From: Actinomycetes bacterium
GTDB lineage: Bacteria > Actinomycetota > Actinomycetes > Actinomycetales > Actinomycetaceae
Assembly: GCA_023389315.1 (NCBI GenBank)
Contig: JAEWEQ010000012.1
Span: 1 to 50,303, forward strand
Reading direction: 5' to 3'
DNA length: 50,303 nt
A model generated the notes under the pieces. It had not been told where the DNA came from. It saw nothing but the letters and a program-made list of their open reading frames with translations, and did not search any database. Positions 8,489 through 17,279 of the stretch are shown here, piece after piece; within the stretch, counting starts at the first letter, position 1; each line of letters starts with the position of its first letter. The position numbers and the translations under genes were made by a program.

Positions 8489-9202
8489 TCAGCGCCCGCG
8501 CAGTGCGCGACGCGGAATCTTCACTCGCTTCGGATCAATGCCCTGCGGGATCTGGGCTTGCCGCTGTTTCTTGGACAGGGTCTGCAAGCGGTTGGCGGCC
8601 ACCGGCACTTCAGAGGTGCGCAGCTGCTTGGGGAGCTTACGCAGGTGCTTTTCCACCTGCGCCAAAGGCACCTCGCCCTTGCCGTGGCCGACATAAACCA
8701 CGTGCACCGGCACGTTGTTGACTACGCGGCCAACCTGGGCGCGCTCACGCTCCACCAGTTTCCCGATGCGTGCCTTGGGGCCCTCTACCAGCAGTACCAC
8801 GCCGGGGCGGCCAATGAGGCGCCAAATCATGTCGCGTTCCCGGTTCATCGCGATGGGTTCTTCTTCCACCGTCCAGCCGCGGCGAATCTGCGAAATCACC
8901 GCGTACACCGAACCGGCGGTGCCATCAATCTGCTGGTACATGGCTTTCTTCACCAAGGAAGCCAGGATCAGCATCGGCACCAACATGGCGAAGGAAATGC
9001 ACAGCAGCACCGTCACAATCCAGTGGGTGTGCAGCCACCATCCCAATCCCACAATCACCGCGATGGTGGCGAGGGTAGCGCCCAGGATGATCCACCCGAT
9101 GGCCGGGTAGGACCGCTGCGTGACACGGTAAGCGTCAGCCAAGTTGTGATACCAGCGGCGCTTCTTCGGGGCCGCAGGAGTGGCGGGAGATTTATCAGCC
9201 AT
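8489..9202 (-). CDS. DUF4191 family membrane protein
   Basis: This 237-residue protein has two close hydrophobic helices (about residues 36-57 and 62-83) and then a long soluble, basic domain containing VVLLVEGPKARIGKLVERERAQVGRV and an Arg/Lys-rich C-terminus. It fits the DUF4191 family, an actinobacterial protein of unknown function that in M. tuberculosis (Rv2219) lies between lipA and glnA1. Here both those neighbours are gone but glnE-glnA and the E2 gene remain nearby. It starts 14 bases after the MFS stop, so the two are probably one transcript. Confidence 0.85.
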   Translation of the reverse strand: MADKSPATPAAPKKRRWYHNLADAYRVTQRSYPAIGWIILGATLATIAVIVGLGWWLHTHWIVTVLLCISFAMLVPMLILASLVKKAMYQQIDGTAGSVYAVISQIRRGWTVEEEPIAMNRERDMIWRLIGRPGVVLLVEGPKARIGKLVERERAQVGRVVNNVPVHVVYVGHGKGEVPLAQVEKHLRKLPKQLRTSEVPVAANRLQTLSKKQRQAQIPQGIDPKRVKIPRRALRGR

Positions 9203-9216
9203 AGTAATCGTTTAAC

Positions 9217-10452
9217 CTACTTCGAAACGGAACGTCGACGATAGTTTAATCCTAACCCAACCAGGCAAATCAGTAGGGCCGCGGCCACCGGAATCCAATA
9301 GGTCACGCGGTCGCCGTACGCTTCCGCCACCGGCCCCGCAATACCAGCCCCCAGGGACACCCCAATGGTTACCGACGACTGCATGGACGTCATCGCCACC
9401 CCGATACCCCCGGGCGGGGCCATCAGTTCGGTAAGGGAAAAGGCAGTGACCATGGTGGGGCCGATGAACAGGCCGCACACGGTTAGGAACAAACCGGTGG
9501 TGGTTAGGGTGGGCAGGAATGACACCACCAGCATCGCCACCGTCATGCCGGCGCCGCCAATGGCGATGCGCTGGGTCAGGGTGATGCGTTCGGGAATGGC
9601 GACGGTCATGATCGCCATCACCGCCGAACCCACCCCCATCATGGCGTAAACCAGGCCTGCGAACGTGGGGGAGCCAGCCAGGTCGGCGCGCTCCGTGGTG
9701 GCAGCTTGGGTGGCACCAAAATACATTCCGATGCACACCATTACCGCGATGGAGGCCGACACTGCCAACAGCACTTTGCCTACCGAAGGCTTGGCACCGT
9801 CCTCGGCAATATTTTTATTTCGCGAGGACGTTCTGCCCGCTGGCAACTTCCCCGGCCGGTTCATGGCGGCGAAAATCAGCCCCACGGTGGCGACCATGAG
9901 GAAAGCCAGTCCCAGCGGGGCGGCCGGAGCGGCTAGGGAAGCGGCAATCCCCACTAGCGCCGGGCCGAGGACGAACACCAGTTCATCGGCCATGGATTCG
10001 TAGGACAGGGCGGCGCCCAACTCCCGCGGCATGGTGGTCTGGGTGATCCAACGTGAACGGGTGAAGGACCCAATCGGTAGGGAAGTGGCGCCGGCAAAAA
10101 TGCATGACAACAGCATCAGCGGGCCATCTATGCCTTTTAGTGCGGCCAGGAATAACAATCCCAAGGCCAGTGCATTGAGCGGCGTGAGGATGGTCAGGGG
10201 CTGGGAGGGGCCTTTATTGTCAGCCCACTTTCCGATCACCGGCCCGGCCACCGCGGTGGAAAGTGCCACGGCGGCGGTGGCGTAGGCTCCGGTAGAGACG
10301 GAACCGGTGGTGATGGTAAAAGCCGTCATGGTTCCAAGGGGGATCATGGCGTAGGGGGCGCGCGCAGTGAAAGCGACTAATAGGTATTTCCAACCCGCGA
10401 TCTTGGGTAGCACCCGGTAATGCGTCAGTGCCCTGAAAGGCGAACTCTGCAT
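9217..10452 (-). CDS. MFS transporter
   Basis: This 411-residue protein has about twelve hydrophobic segments in two halves. A GKWADNKG loop after helix 2 corresponds to the major facilitator motif A. The middle is a basic cytoplasmic linker (GRTSSRNKNIAEDG). It is likely an efflux or small-molecule transporter; substrate unknown. ATG 10452 lies downstream of a long leader carrying a large inverted repeat. It is the first gene of a two-gene operon with the DUF4191 gene and is divergent from the kinase-like gene. Confidence 0.85.
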   Translation of the reverse strand: MQSSPFRALTHYRVLPKIAGWKYLLVAFTARAPYAMIPLGTMTAFTITTGSVSTGAYATAAVALSTAVAGPVIGKWADNKGPSQPLTILTPLNALALGLLFLAALKGIDGPLMLLSCIFAGATSLPIGSFTRSRWITQTTMPRELGAALSYESMADELVFVLGPALVGIAASLAAPAAPLGLAFLMVATVGLIFAAMNRPGKLPAGRTSSRNKNIAEDGAKPSVGKVLLAVSASIAVMVCIGMYFGATQAATTERADLAGSPTFAGLVYAMMGVGSAVMAIMTVAIPERITLTQRIAIGGAGMTVAMLVVSFLPTLTTTGLFLTVCGLFIGPTMVTAFSLTELMAPPGGIGVAMTSMQSSVTIGVSLGAGIAGPVAEAYGDRVTYWIPVAAALLICLVGLGLNYRRRSVSK

Positions 10453-10524
10453 GAGTTAATCTCTTCAATCGAACGGGCCTATCCGGGTCCGCAGCAGCCA
10501 AGTTCGCATGCTAACCAGGAGCAG

Positions 10525-10600
10525 ATAGGCGGTCACCGGGCGTCGACACTGGCGGGTTTTGCACCTCCCGGCAGGCCGCCTCAGGTGACCGTCCTATTTT
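10525..10600. promoter_or_regulatory. long imperfect inverted repeat between divergent genes
   Basis: Arm 10525-10537 (ATAGGCGGTCACC) pairs with 10584-10597 (GGTGACCGTCCTAT), 13 bp with one bulged T. The 46-base loop contains further G/C complementarity (CGGG/CCCG). TTT follows on the plus strand at 10598-10600. It could be a plus-strand attenuator before the kinase-like gene or a structured leader of the MFS gene. I could not match it to a known riboswitch class. The rest of the 10453-10737 gap shows no gene. Confidence 0.5.
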
Positions 10601-10737
10601 AGCGCGCTCTCGCAGCCGTTGCGTAAAGCTGGGACAGTGCTGGGGAAATCTGTGAGCAAGTTTGCATCCGCCACCAAGTTATCCACAGGTTTGGGGTGGC
10701 TCTTGCCTGCCACCTCAAGCGGGCGTGTACTGAAGGC

Positions 10738-12177
10738 ATGGAACTGTCTGATTTCGAATTGATCTCTCCCTTAGACATCACCGGTAAGGGGGTGCTGTGG
10801 CGCGCTGAAGCCCCCGATGGAGCACCCCTGGTGGTGCGGTTCTTCCCCCGCCCGCTGGCCCCGGCAGTGGCTGACCGGGTGGAAGCGCTACTGCGTTTGC
10901 AAGGTAGCGTGGGTAGTGAGTATTTGGCTAACGTTCGCAGCGTGGTTACGCAGGACACGCGGGTGGCGGTCGTCACCGACTACCTGGCGGCGCCTACCCT
11001 GCAGGCTTCATTGAGCAGTGACCACGTCCTCAGTTTCAACCGTCGGGTACAGGTGGCGCGGCAAGTGGCGTTGGCAATCGCGTGTTTGCACGAGGGCGGG
11101 TTGGCACATTCCGACATTTCGCCGGCAAACATCGTGGTGGGGCCCGATTCAGCTTTCTTGATCGACCTACTTGACACTGACGGCTACACTCCCGGTTACG
11201 TCGCGCCCGAACGTTTGGAGGCAATAGAAGCTGGCGAGGAGTTGGATTTTGCGACCGCGCGGGCCGCAGATTGGTGGTCTTGGGGTGCTGTGTGCCACCA
11301 GATGGGCATTGAGGTGGCGGTGGCAGAGCAGTGTTTGGCGACCCTTGATCGCCGCCCCAGTGCGGAGCAGATTTTGCGATGGTGCGCTGAAGTTGATCAG
11401 CGCCTGCCCGCGCAAGCTCCGCAACTACGTCTAGATGATGTTTTGCGCACCGGTGCGCTTTCACCCGCCACCGTTCATCACCGCCAACCTGGGCGCCGGC
11501 GTCGACCCCGAGGCGGTAGAACCAAGTCGGTGCGCCTACTGCCCCTGGTCGGCGCGGCAGCGAGTGCGCTAGCGGCGGTGGCGGTGGCAGTGGTGTGGTT
11601 GTCTCCCGCCGCGCAGTCTTCCGCGTCCGCGATGGAGCAGGCCGGCGCTTCCAGCGCCGAGACGGGTTTAGAAACATCGGCGCCGGACTTAGCCGGATTG
11701 TCGCAGGAGTCTTCCGTGGCGTCGGTGCAGGGAACCTCGCTAGCCACGCGCCAGCAGCCTGATAGAGGGGCGATGGCAGTATCATCGGTGTGCCCGTCCT
11801 CGGCGGATGCGGAAGCAATCTTGCGGCAACTATCGCAGCAGCGGCATCGCGCTTTGGAGGGTCGGGATGAAACTATGCTGGCCAATATTTACTCCACTGC
11901 GGACTCAGCCGCATATTTGGCGGATCAGCAGCTAGTTGCGGCGCTTAGGGACGCGGACATTGAAGTATCTGGCTTGTCGACACAGATAGGTAAGGTGCAA
12001 GTAGATTGTGGCCAGGTGGTGCGGGTGACTTTCGAAACTAGGGAAGATACGTATCAGCGTTGCCAGGCAGGGCAGTGCGTGAGTCAACCCGCGGGGGAGA
12101 GTCAGTGCGTACAGATGACCTTGGAAGCCGGGCCGTGGAAGATCGCTGAAATCGGGTCGGGCGAATGCACACAATGA
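10738..12177 (+). CDS. degenerate Ser/Thr-kinase-like membrane receptor
   Basis: The 480-residue protein has a cytoplasmic kinase-like domain, a Lys/Arg-rich juxtamembrane stretch, one membrane helix at about residues 266-288, and a secreted tail. The tail resembles small NTF2-like sensor domains and holds four or more cysteines. The catalytic loop HSDISPAN (His124, Asp126, Asn131) and the APE-like VAPERL are present. The VAIK lysine position reads VVRF (Arg34), the glycine loop is weak, and the DFG site is IDL (Asp143). It may be a pseudokinase or an atypical kinase. ATG 10738 begins at the domain edge; GTG at 10696 is an alternative. The stop is followed by a strong hairpin. Confidence 0.75.
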   Translation: MELSDFELISPLDITGKGVLWRAEAPDGAPLVVRFFPRPLAPAVADRVEALLRLQGSVGSEYLANVRSVVTQDTRVAVVTDYLAAPTLQASLSSDHVLSFNRRVQVARQVALAIACLHEGGLAHSDISPANIVVGPDSAFLIDLLDTDGYTPGYVAPERLEAIEAGEELDFATARAADWWSWGAVCHQMGIEVAVAEQCLATLDRRPSAEQILRWCAEVDQRLPAQAPQLRLDDVLRTGALSPATVHHRQPGRRRRPRGGRTKSVRLLPLVGAAASALAAVAVAVVWLSPAAQSSASAMEQAGASSAETGLETSAPDLAGLSQESSVASVQGTSLATRQQPDRGAMAVSSVCPSSADAEAILRQLSQQRHRALEGRDETMLANIYSTADSAAYLADQQLVAALRDADIEVSGLSTQIGKVQVDCGQVVRVTFETREDTYQRCQAGQCVSQPAGESQCVQMTLEAGPWKIAEIGSGECTQ

Positions 12178-12234
12178 CGGTTGCCCGGCAGCCAGGCGCG
12201 CAATATCCCGCATTGGGGAAGGGCAGCGAATACG

Positions 12235-12271
12235 ACTGGCCTCCGCAACCGGGGTGGTCGCGGAGGCCAGT
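12235..12271. terminator. bidirectional terminator between kinase-like gene and sucB
   Basis: ACTGGCCTCCGC (12235-12246) and GCGGAGGCCAGT (12260-12271) form a perfect 12-bp stem with a 13-base loop between two converging genes. It lacks a clear T-run on either side. Confidence 0.65.
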
Positions 12272-12285
12272 TAGCTAAAGGGCGA

Positions 12286-14040
12286 TTACAGACCCAGTTC
12301 GGCTTCGAACTCGCCGTCTTCCAGGCGCTTCTTCACCGCCATCAGGTAGCGGGCCGCGTCCGCACCATCCACCAGCTGGTGGTCGTAGGACAGGGCCAGG
12401 TACACCATGGAACGAATACCAATGGTCTCGTTGCCTTCGGCGTCCTTAACCACCATCGGGCGCTTCACGATGGTGCCTACACCCAGGATGCCGACCTCGG
12501 GGGAGTTCAGTACCGGGGTGTCGAACAGTGCACCACCCGAACCGGTGTTGGTGATGGTGAAGGTGGAACCTGACAGTTCGTCGGCACCAACCTTACCGTC
12601 GCGGGTGCGGGCAGCCAGGTCGTTGATGGCCTTGGCAATGCCGGAAATGGTCAGGTCACCAGCGTTCTTGATGACCGGGACCAGCAGGCCACGCGGGGTG
12701 TCCACAGCGATACCGATGTGCTCATGATCGAAGTAGGTAACTTCCTTGCCGTTGATGGCGGCGTTGAGCTTCGGGTGCGCCTTCAGAGCCTCGGTGGCGG
12801 CCTTCACGAAGAAGGGCAGGAACGTCAGCTTAGTGCCTTCACGCTCGGCGAAGGAGTTCTTCGCGCGGGCGCGCAGAGCCGCCACGCGGGTGACGTCAAC
12901 TTCCACCACGGTGGTGAGCTGGGCGGCTTCCTGCAGGGAGGACATCATGCGCTTGGCGATGGTCTGACGCAGGCGAGACATCTTCTCAGTCTTGCCACGC
13001 AGCTGGGTGTCTACCGCAGCCACGGCCGGAGCCTTCGCGGGAGCAGCCGGCGCCGCGGCGGGAGCTGCCTGGGCGGCAGCCTGCTCAGCAGCCTGACGTT
13101 CAGCTTCGGCACGTTCAGCAGCTTCGATCACATCCTGCTTCTGGATGCGACCACCAATGCCGGTGCCGGTCACGGCGGACAAGTCCACACCCTTTTCCTT
13201 CGCTAGCTTGCGTACCAGCGGAGTGACGTAGGAACCGGTGGCGGTAGCAGCAGCCGGAGCGGCGGAAGGCTTAGCCGGAGCCGGCTTCTCTTCCTTCGCC
13301 TCAGCCTTGGCTTCTTCCTTCGGCTCTTCCTTGGGTTCTTCAGCCTTGGCCTCTTCCTTCGGTTCCTCGGCCTTTTCCTCTGCCTTGGGCTCTTCGCTCT
13401 TAGCGGAGCCGCCGCCCTGGCTGGAGGAAATGATGGCCACTACGGTGCCAACTTCAGCGGTTTCGTCTTCCTCAACCAGGATCTTGGTGAGGTAACCACT
13501 GCAGGGGGCGGGAACTTCGGAGTCGACCTTGTCGGTGGAAACTTCCAGCAGCGGCTCGTCGGCCTCCACCTCATCGCCCACGGACTTCAACCAAGAAGTG
13601 ATGGTGCCTTCGGTGACGGACTCGCCCAGCGCGGGCATCTTCACCTCAGTGCCTTCACCATCGCCCTCGGCCTCACCAGCGTCGGTCGCTTCGACTTGAG
13701 TCTTCGGATCTTCTTCCGGCTCGTCGGCAGCTTCTTCGGCCTTGTCTTCTTCCTTGGGTTCTTCCGCCTTATCGTCGGAGCCAGCGTCCTCGTCGGCTTC
13801 GTCCCCGTCACCAATCATGCACAGTTCAGCGCCGACCTCAACGGTTTCGTCTTCTTCAACCAAGATTTTGGTGATCACACCGGCGATGGGGGAGGGAACC
13901 TCCGAATCCACCTTGTCGGTGGAAACCTCAACGATGGGTTCGTCGACCTCGACGGTGTCACCCACCTGTTTGAGCCAGCTAGTAACAGTGCCCTCGGTGA
14001 CGGACTCACCAAGAGCCGGCATCTTTACAGCTTCTGCCAT
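12286..14040 (-). CDS. sucB: 2-oxoacid dehydrogenase E2, dihydrolipoyl acyltransferase
   Basis: E2 is the core of pyruvate or 2-oxoglutarate dehydrogenase and passes the acyl group from lipoyl-lysine to CoA. The 584 residues hold two near-identical lipoyl domains with STDKVDSEV (Lys43 and Lys171), long Ala/Glu/Lys/Pro linkers, a peripheral-subunit-binding domain (TPLVRKLAKEKGVDLSAVTG), and a catalytic domain ending in SYDHQLVDGADA with the active-site His and Asp. It is the DlaT type (M. tuberculosis Rv2215), shared between complexes in actinobacteria. The E3 gene precedes it by 25 bases on the same strand. No lipA, lipB or E1 gene is present here. Confidence 0.94.
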   Translation of the reverse strand: MAEAVKMPALGESVTEGTVTSWLKQVGDTVEVDEPIVEVSTDKVDSEVPSPIAGVITKILVEEDETVEVGAELCMIGDGDEADEDAGSDDKAEEPKEEDKAEEAADEPEEDPKTQVEATDAGEAEGDGEGTEVKMPALGESVTEGTITSWLKSVGDEVEADEPLLEVSTDKVDSEVPAPCSGYLTKILVEEDETAEVGTVVAIISSSQGGGSAKSEEPKAEEKAEEPKEEAKAEEPKEEPKEEAKAEAKEEKPAPAKPSAAPAAATATGSYVTPLVRKLAKEKGVDLSAVTGTGIGGRIQKQDVIEAAERAEAERQAAEQAAAQAAPAAAPAAPAKAPAVAAVDTQLRGKTEKMSRLRQTIAKRMMSSLQEAAQLTTVVEVDVTRVAALRARAKNSFAEREGTKLTFLPFFVKAATEALKAHPKLNAAINGKEVTYFDHEHIGIAVDTPRGLLVPVIKNAGDLTISGIAKAINDLAARTRDGKVGADELSGSTFTITNTGSGGALFDTPVLNSPEVGILGVGTIVKRPMVVKDAEGNETIGIRSMVYLALSYDHQLVDGADAARYLMAVKKRLEDGEFEAELGL

Positions 14041-14065
14041 GAATCTCTCCTTCTTCTAGTGGGTG

Positions 14066-15442
14066 TTAGTTGTGTGAGTGCAGCGGCTTGCCAGCCAAAG
14101 CCAGCGCCGCTTCACCAATGGATTCGTTCTGCGTGGGGTGAGCGTGGATCAGCTTCGCCACGTCCTCGGGGTAAGCCTCCCAGTTGACGATCAACTCGCC
14201 CTCGCCTACCTGCTCGCCCATGCGCGCACCGATGGCGTGGAAACCAACGATAGGACCGTCCTCGACCGAAACCAGTTTCACGAAACCGGTGGTGTCAAGG
14301 ATCTGGGACTTGCCGTTGCCAGCCAGGTTGAACTCCACGGACTTGACCTTGTCCTTGCCGTAGGTTTCTTCCGCCTGCTTCTGGGTCAGACCCACCGAAG
14401 CGATCTCCGGCTCGCAGAAAGTCACCTTCGGGATGCCGCTTTCCACGATCACATCGGGGTTCAGGCCGGCGATTTCTTCGGCCACGAACAGGCCCTGCAG
14501 GAAGCCGCGGTGGGCCAGCTGCAGGCCGGGGACGATGTCGCCCACGGCGTAAATGTTGCCAACTCCGGTGTGGAGTCGTTCGTTGGTAAGGACGAAGCCG
14601 CGCTCCATGGGGATGCCAACTTCTTCATAACCCAGGTTGGCAGTGGCCGGTCCGCGTCCGATCGCTACCAGCAGTACGTCGCCCTCGTAGGACTTACCGT
14701 CGTTGGTCTTCACCGTCACACCGGAGTCATCCTGGGAAACGGATTCGAACATGGTCTTGGTCTTGAACGCGATCTTACGTTTGCGGAAAGCGCGTTCCAG
14801 GTTCTTCGAAATGGCTTCGTCTTCGTTGGGAACCAGGTGGGGCAGACCCTCGATGATGGTCACTTCCGCACCGAAGGAAGCCCACACGGAGGCGAACTCA
14901 ACACCGATTACGCCGCCGCCCAGGACCACGGCCTTGGAAGGTACCCAGTCCATCTGCAGGGCTTGTTCAGAGGTGATTACGCGGCCTTCGATTTCCAGCC
15001 CGGGGATGGACTTGGAGTAGGAGCCGGAAGCCAGGATGATGTTCTTGCCGCGGTATTCTTGGCCGTCTACGGTGACGGTGTCGGCGGCGGTGAGCTTGCC
15101 CCAACCGTTGATGTAGTCAATGGAGCGTGATTTCACCAGGCCTTCGAGGCCCTTGTGGAGTTTGTTGATGACTTCGTCACGGTACTGCCCGACGCGGCCC
15201 ATATCGATACCCCCGAAGGAGGATTCGACGCCGAAGAAGGCGGAATTCTTTACCGTTTCGGCGACCTCGGCGGCGTGCAGATAAGCCTTGGTGGGGATAC
15301 AGCCACGGTGGAGGCAAGTTCCACCGAGCTTGTCACCTTCAATGAGGGCGACTTTCAGACCCAGTTGGGCGCCTCGCAGCGCGGCGGCGTAACCGCCGGA
15401 ACCGGCACCGAGAATGACCATGTCGTACAGTTGTTCACTCAC
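14066..15442 (-). CDS. lpdA: dihydrolipoyl dehydrogenase (E3)
   Basis: E3 reoxidises the dihydrolipoyl arm of E2 with FAD and NAD+. The 458 residues show the FAD dinucleotide motif GAGSGGYAA (12-20), the redox pair in GGTCLHRGCIPTK (Cys43 and Cys48), the NAD motif VVLGGGVIGVEFASVW, and the C-terminal HAHPTQNESIGEAA with the catalytic His-Glu pair. I chose GTG 15442 because AAGGAG lies about seven bases upstream and the fold begins there. A TTG at 15460 lies upstream of that ribosome site. It forms an operon with the E2 gene. Confidence 0.95.
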   Translation of the reverse strand: MSEQLYDMVILGAGSGGYAAALRGAQLGLKVALIEGDKLGGTCLHRGCIPTKAYLHAAEVAETVKNSAFFGVESSFGGIDMGRVGQYRDEVINKLHKGLEGLVKSRSIDYINGWGKLTAADTVTVDGQEYRGKNIILASGSYSKSIPGLEIEGRVITSEQALQMDWVPSKAVVLGGGVIGVEFASVWASFGAEVTIIEGLPHLVPNEDEAISKNLERAFRKRKIAFKTKTMFESVSQDDSGVTVKTNDGKSYEGDVLLVAIGRGPATANLGYEEVGIPMERGFVLTNERLHTGVGNIYAVGDIVPGLQLAHRGFLQGLFVAEEIAGLNPDVIVESGIPKVTFCEPEIASVGLTQKQAEETYGKDKVKSVEFNLAGNGKSQILDTTGFVKLVSVEDGPIVGFHAIGARMGEQVGEGELIVNWEAYPEDVAKLIHAHPTQNESIGEAALALAGKPLHSHN

Positions 15443-15567
15443 GTGATTCTCCTTGTGCAATGCGATGGACCAGGGGTGGTTCCACTTAGGCCCATTGTTC
15501 CACTATTTTGTTTGATTTGCGCGAAAAGAAGTGGGAATGAAACGGATAAAAATGTGGGTTGGCGAAC

Positions 15568-15652
15568 ATCGGTAGGTGGCACGTGAGGTGGTCATAAAAG
15601 AACCACCAAAACCAAACCAAGAATACCTTTGCTTGGCGTGCCACCTACCGAT
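15568..15652. repeat. self-complementary element able to fold as a three-way junction
   Basis: A perfect 16-bp inverted repeat (15568-15583 with 15637-15652; ATCGGTAGGTGGCACG) encloses two more hairpins: GGTGGT/ACCACC (15587-15592 with 15602-15607) and CCAAG/CTTGG (15617-15621 with 15632-15636). It fills the centre of the 224-base gap between lpdA and pepA. No reading frame of note is inside. It could be a structured RNA, a processing site, or a remnant of a small mobile element. Confidence 0.7.
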
Positions 15653-15666
15653 ATGCCGGTGGGAAC

Positions 15667-17151
15667 TTAGCCGCGTAGCAACCACTCAATCAAGGTCAGT
15701 ATCCCCATCCCGGTGGCGCCCTTATTGTTTGCGCCCCAAGGTTCGGCTTCGTTAAAAGACGGTCCCGCAATGTCGATATGCGCCCACGCTTTATCGGCCA
15801 CGAAGTCTTCTAAGAACACCCCGGCCATCAGCATTCCGCCCCAGCGAGTCCCGGAGTTCTTCATCTGTGAGACCTCGCTGCGCAGGCAATCGCGCAGGTA
15901 AGACGGCAGCGGCATCGCCCACATCGGCTCACCCACGCTGGCAGCGCAATCGACTACCGCGCCGCGCACCTGCGGGCTACCCATAACCCCGGCCACGCGC
16001 ACGCCCAGCCCCACCATTTGAGCGCCGGTGAGGGTGGCAATGTCGATGATCTCATCGGCTGTAGATTCGGCCGCCAAAGACAGCGCATCGGCCATCACTA
16101 AACGCCCCTCCGCGTCAGTGTTGGTGATCTCCACGCGAGTGCCATTGCGCATCTCAATCACATCGCACGGGCGCAGCGCCGACCCCGAAGGCATGTTCTC
16201 TGCCATCGCCAGGTACGCGGTGATCTCAGTGTCCGCATCCAACTGGGCGGCGGCCACCACGGACGACAGGACGGAAGCAGCCCCCGCCATATCCGACTTC
16301 ATGGTTTCCATCGAGGCCGGCGGCTTCAGCGACAGACCACCGGAGTCGAAAGTGATGCCCTTGCCCACCAGCGCCAGGTGGCGGCGGGCCTTTTCAGGAC
16401 GGTAACGCAAGGTCACCAGACGCGGCGGGCGGGCCGAACCTTGCCCCACGCCAAGGATCCCTCCGCAACGCTGGGCCGCCAGTTCGTCCTCGTCCCAAAT
16501 CTCCACCTCGATGGGCAGGTCCTGGCAACGCTGGGCCGCCAACTCAGCGAAGGACTGGGGGAACAAGTCATTGGGGGTGCGGTTAACCAAGTCAATGGCA
16601 TCGATAATGGCTTGGGCGCGCACTGAGATCTGACGCTTCACATCCGCGGCTTCGCACTCGCTTTTCAGCTCGGAGCTGACGCAGAAAGTGATTTCCTCCA
16701 GGCAGTCGGACTCTTCCAAGTCATAGGGGTTGGACCCGTGGCTGGCCACCAGCGCGCCCACGCCCGCCTGGATCACGTGATCGGCATTTTGGTAAGTTCC
16801 AGCCAAAGCCACCGAAGTGGCCTTCGTGCCACGCACCGCAATGGCGGCGTAGTGGCGGTGCGCACCAGTTCCCGGCAGCTCCACCGCGTCTTCCAGGTGG
16901 TAGCCGCGCTTTTGTCCGCGCTCATCCAACTCGGTACCGACTAGCGCCACGCGCTTAGCCGCTAAGTCGAGGCCCGGAAGCAGCACGCGTTTGCCGCTTT
17001 CGGCTTTCGCCAGCATGGTTCGGGCCGCTTCCACGAGGGCGGAGCTGACCTTGGCTAGCTCATCATCGTTGGAATAGTAGATGACCGCCAGGTCAGTTTC
17101 GACAGAGCTAATTGGTTCAGTAGTGAAATTGATTTTTGCCATGGCGCCCAT
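15667..17151 (-). CDS. pepA: leucyl aminopeptidase (M17)
   Basis: This cytosolic metallo-aminopeptidase removes N-terminal residues and works as a hexamer with two metal ions. In 494 residues it shows GKGITFDSGGLSLKP (metal Lys and Asp), KSDMAGAASV, and NTDAEGRLVMADAL, the M17 signature with metal Asp and Glu. The poorly conserved N-terminal domain is present, so the length is full. ATG 17151 follows GAGGTGG with a 10-base gap; ATG 17142 is the alternative. The pepA-lpd-E2 neighbourhood resembles M. tuberculosis pepB-dlaT. It is divergent from the membrane protein gene. Confidence 0.94.
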   Translation of the reverse strand: MGAMAKINFTTEPISSVETDLAVIYYSNDDELAKVSSALVEAARTMLAKAESGKRVLLPGLDLAAKRVALVGTELDERGQKRGYHLEDAVELPGTGAHRHYAAIAVRGTKATSVALAGTYQNADHVIQAGVGALVASHGSNPYDLEESDCLEEITFCVSSELKSECEAADVKRQISVRAQAIIDAIDLVNRTPNDLFPQSFAELAAQRCQDLPIEVEIWDEDELAAQRCGGILGVGQGSARPPRLVTLRYRPEKARRHLALVGKGITFDSGGLSLKPPASMETMKSDMAGAASVLSSVVAAAQLDADTEITAYLAMAENMPSGSALRPCDVIEMRNGTRVEITNTDAEGRLVMADALSLAAESTADEIIDIATLTGAQMVGLGVRVAGVMGSPQVRGAVVDCAASVGEPMWAMPLPSYLRDCLRSEVSQMKNSGTRWGGMLMAGVFLEDFVADKAWAHIDIAGPSFNEAEPWGANNKGATGMGILTLIEWLLRG

Positions 17152-17279
17152 GTTATCGCACCCACCTCACGCCGGACCCGACCCACAGTGGGCAGCGCCT
17201 TTGGGTGCGCCAGTACCGGCGGCCGTAGACTAATATCGAAACATCGTTTCCAAATCACCAGAATCGTGAGCCCACACCA

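Noticed and set aside
8459..9244. A 261-codon plus-strand frame opposite the DUF4191 gene
   Set aside because: The minus strand encodes a recognisable DUF4191 protein with proper helices; the plus frame is His/Gln/Arg-rich with no family features, typical of antisense G/C-rich DNA.
10525..10600. A T-box or known riboswitch before the kinase-like gene or MFS gene
   Set aside because: No T-box sequence (TGGNACCGCG-like) or other class-defining core is present.
14078..15130. A 350-codon plus-strand frame opposite lpdA
   Set aside because: lpdA on the minus strand has every catalytic motif. The plus frame is the shadow of it and has no motif or ribosome site.
15568..15652. An insertion sequence defined by the 16-bp inverted repeat
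   Set aside because: There is no transposase frame inside and no flanking target duplication that I can see, so I kept it as an unexplained structured element.
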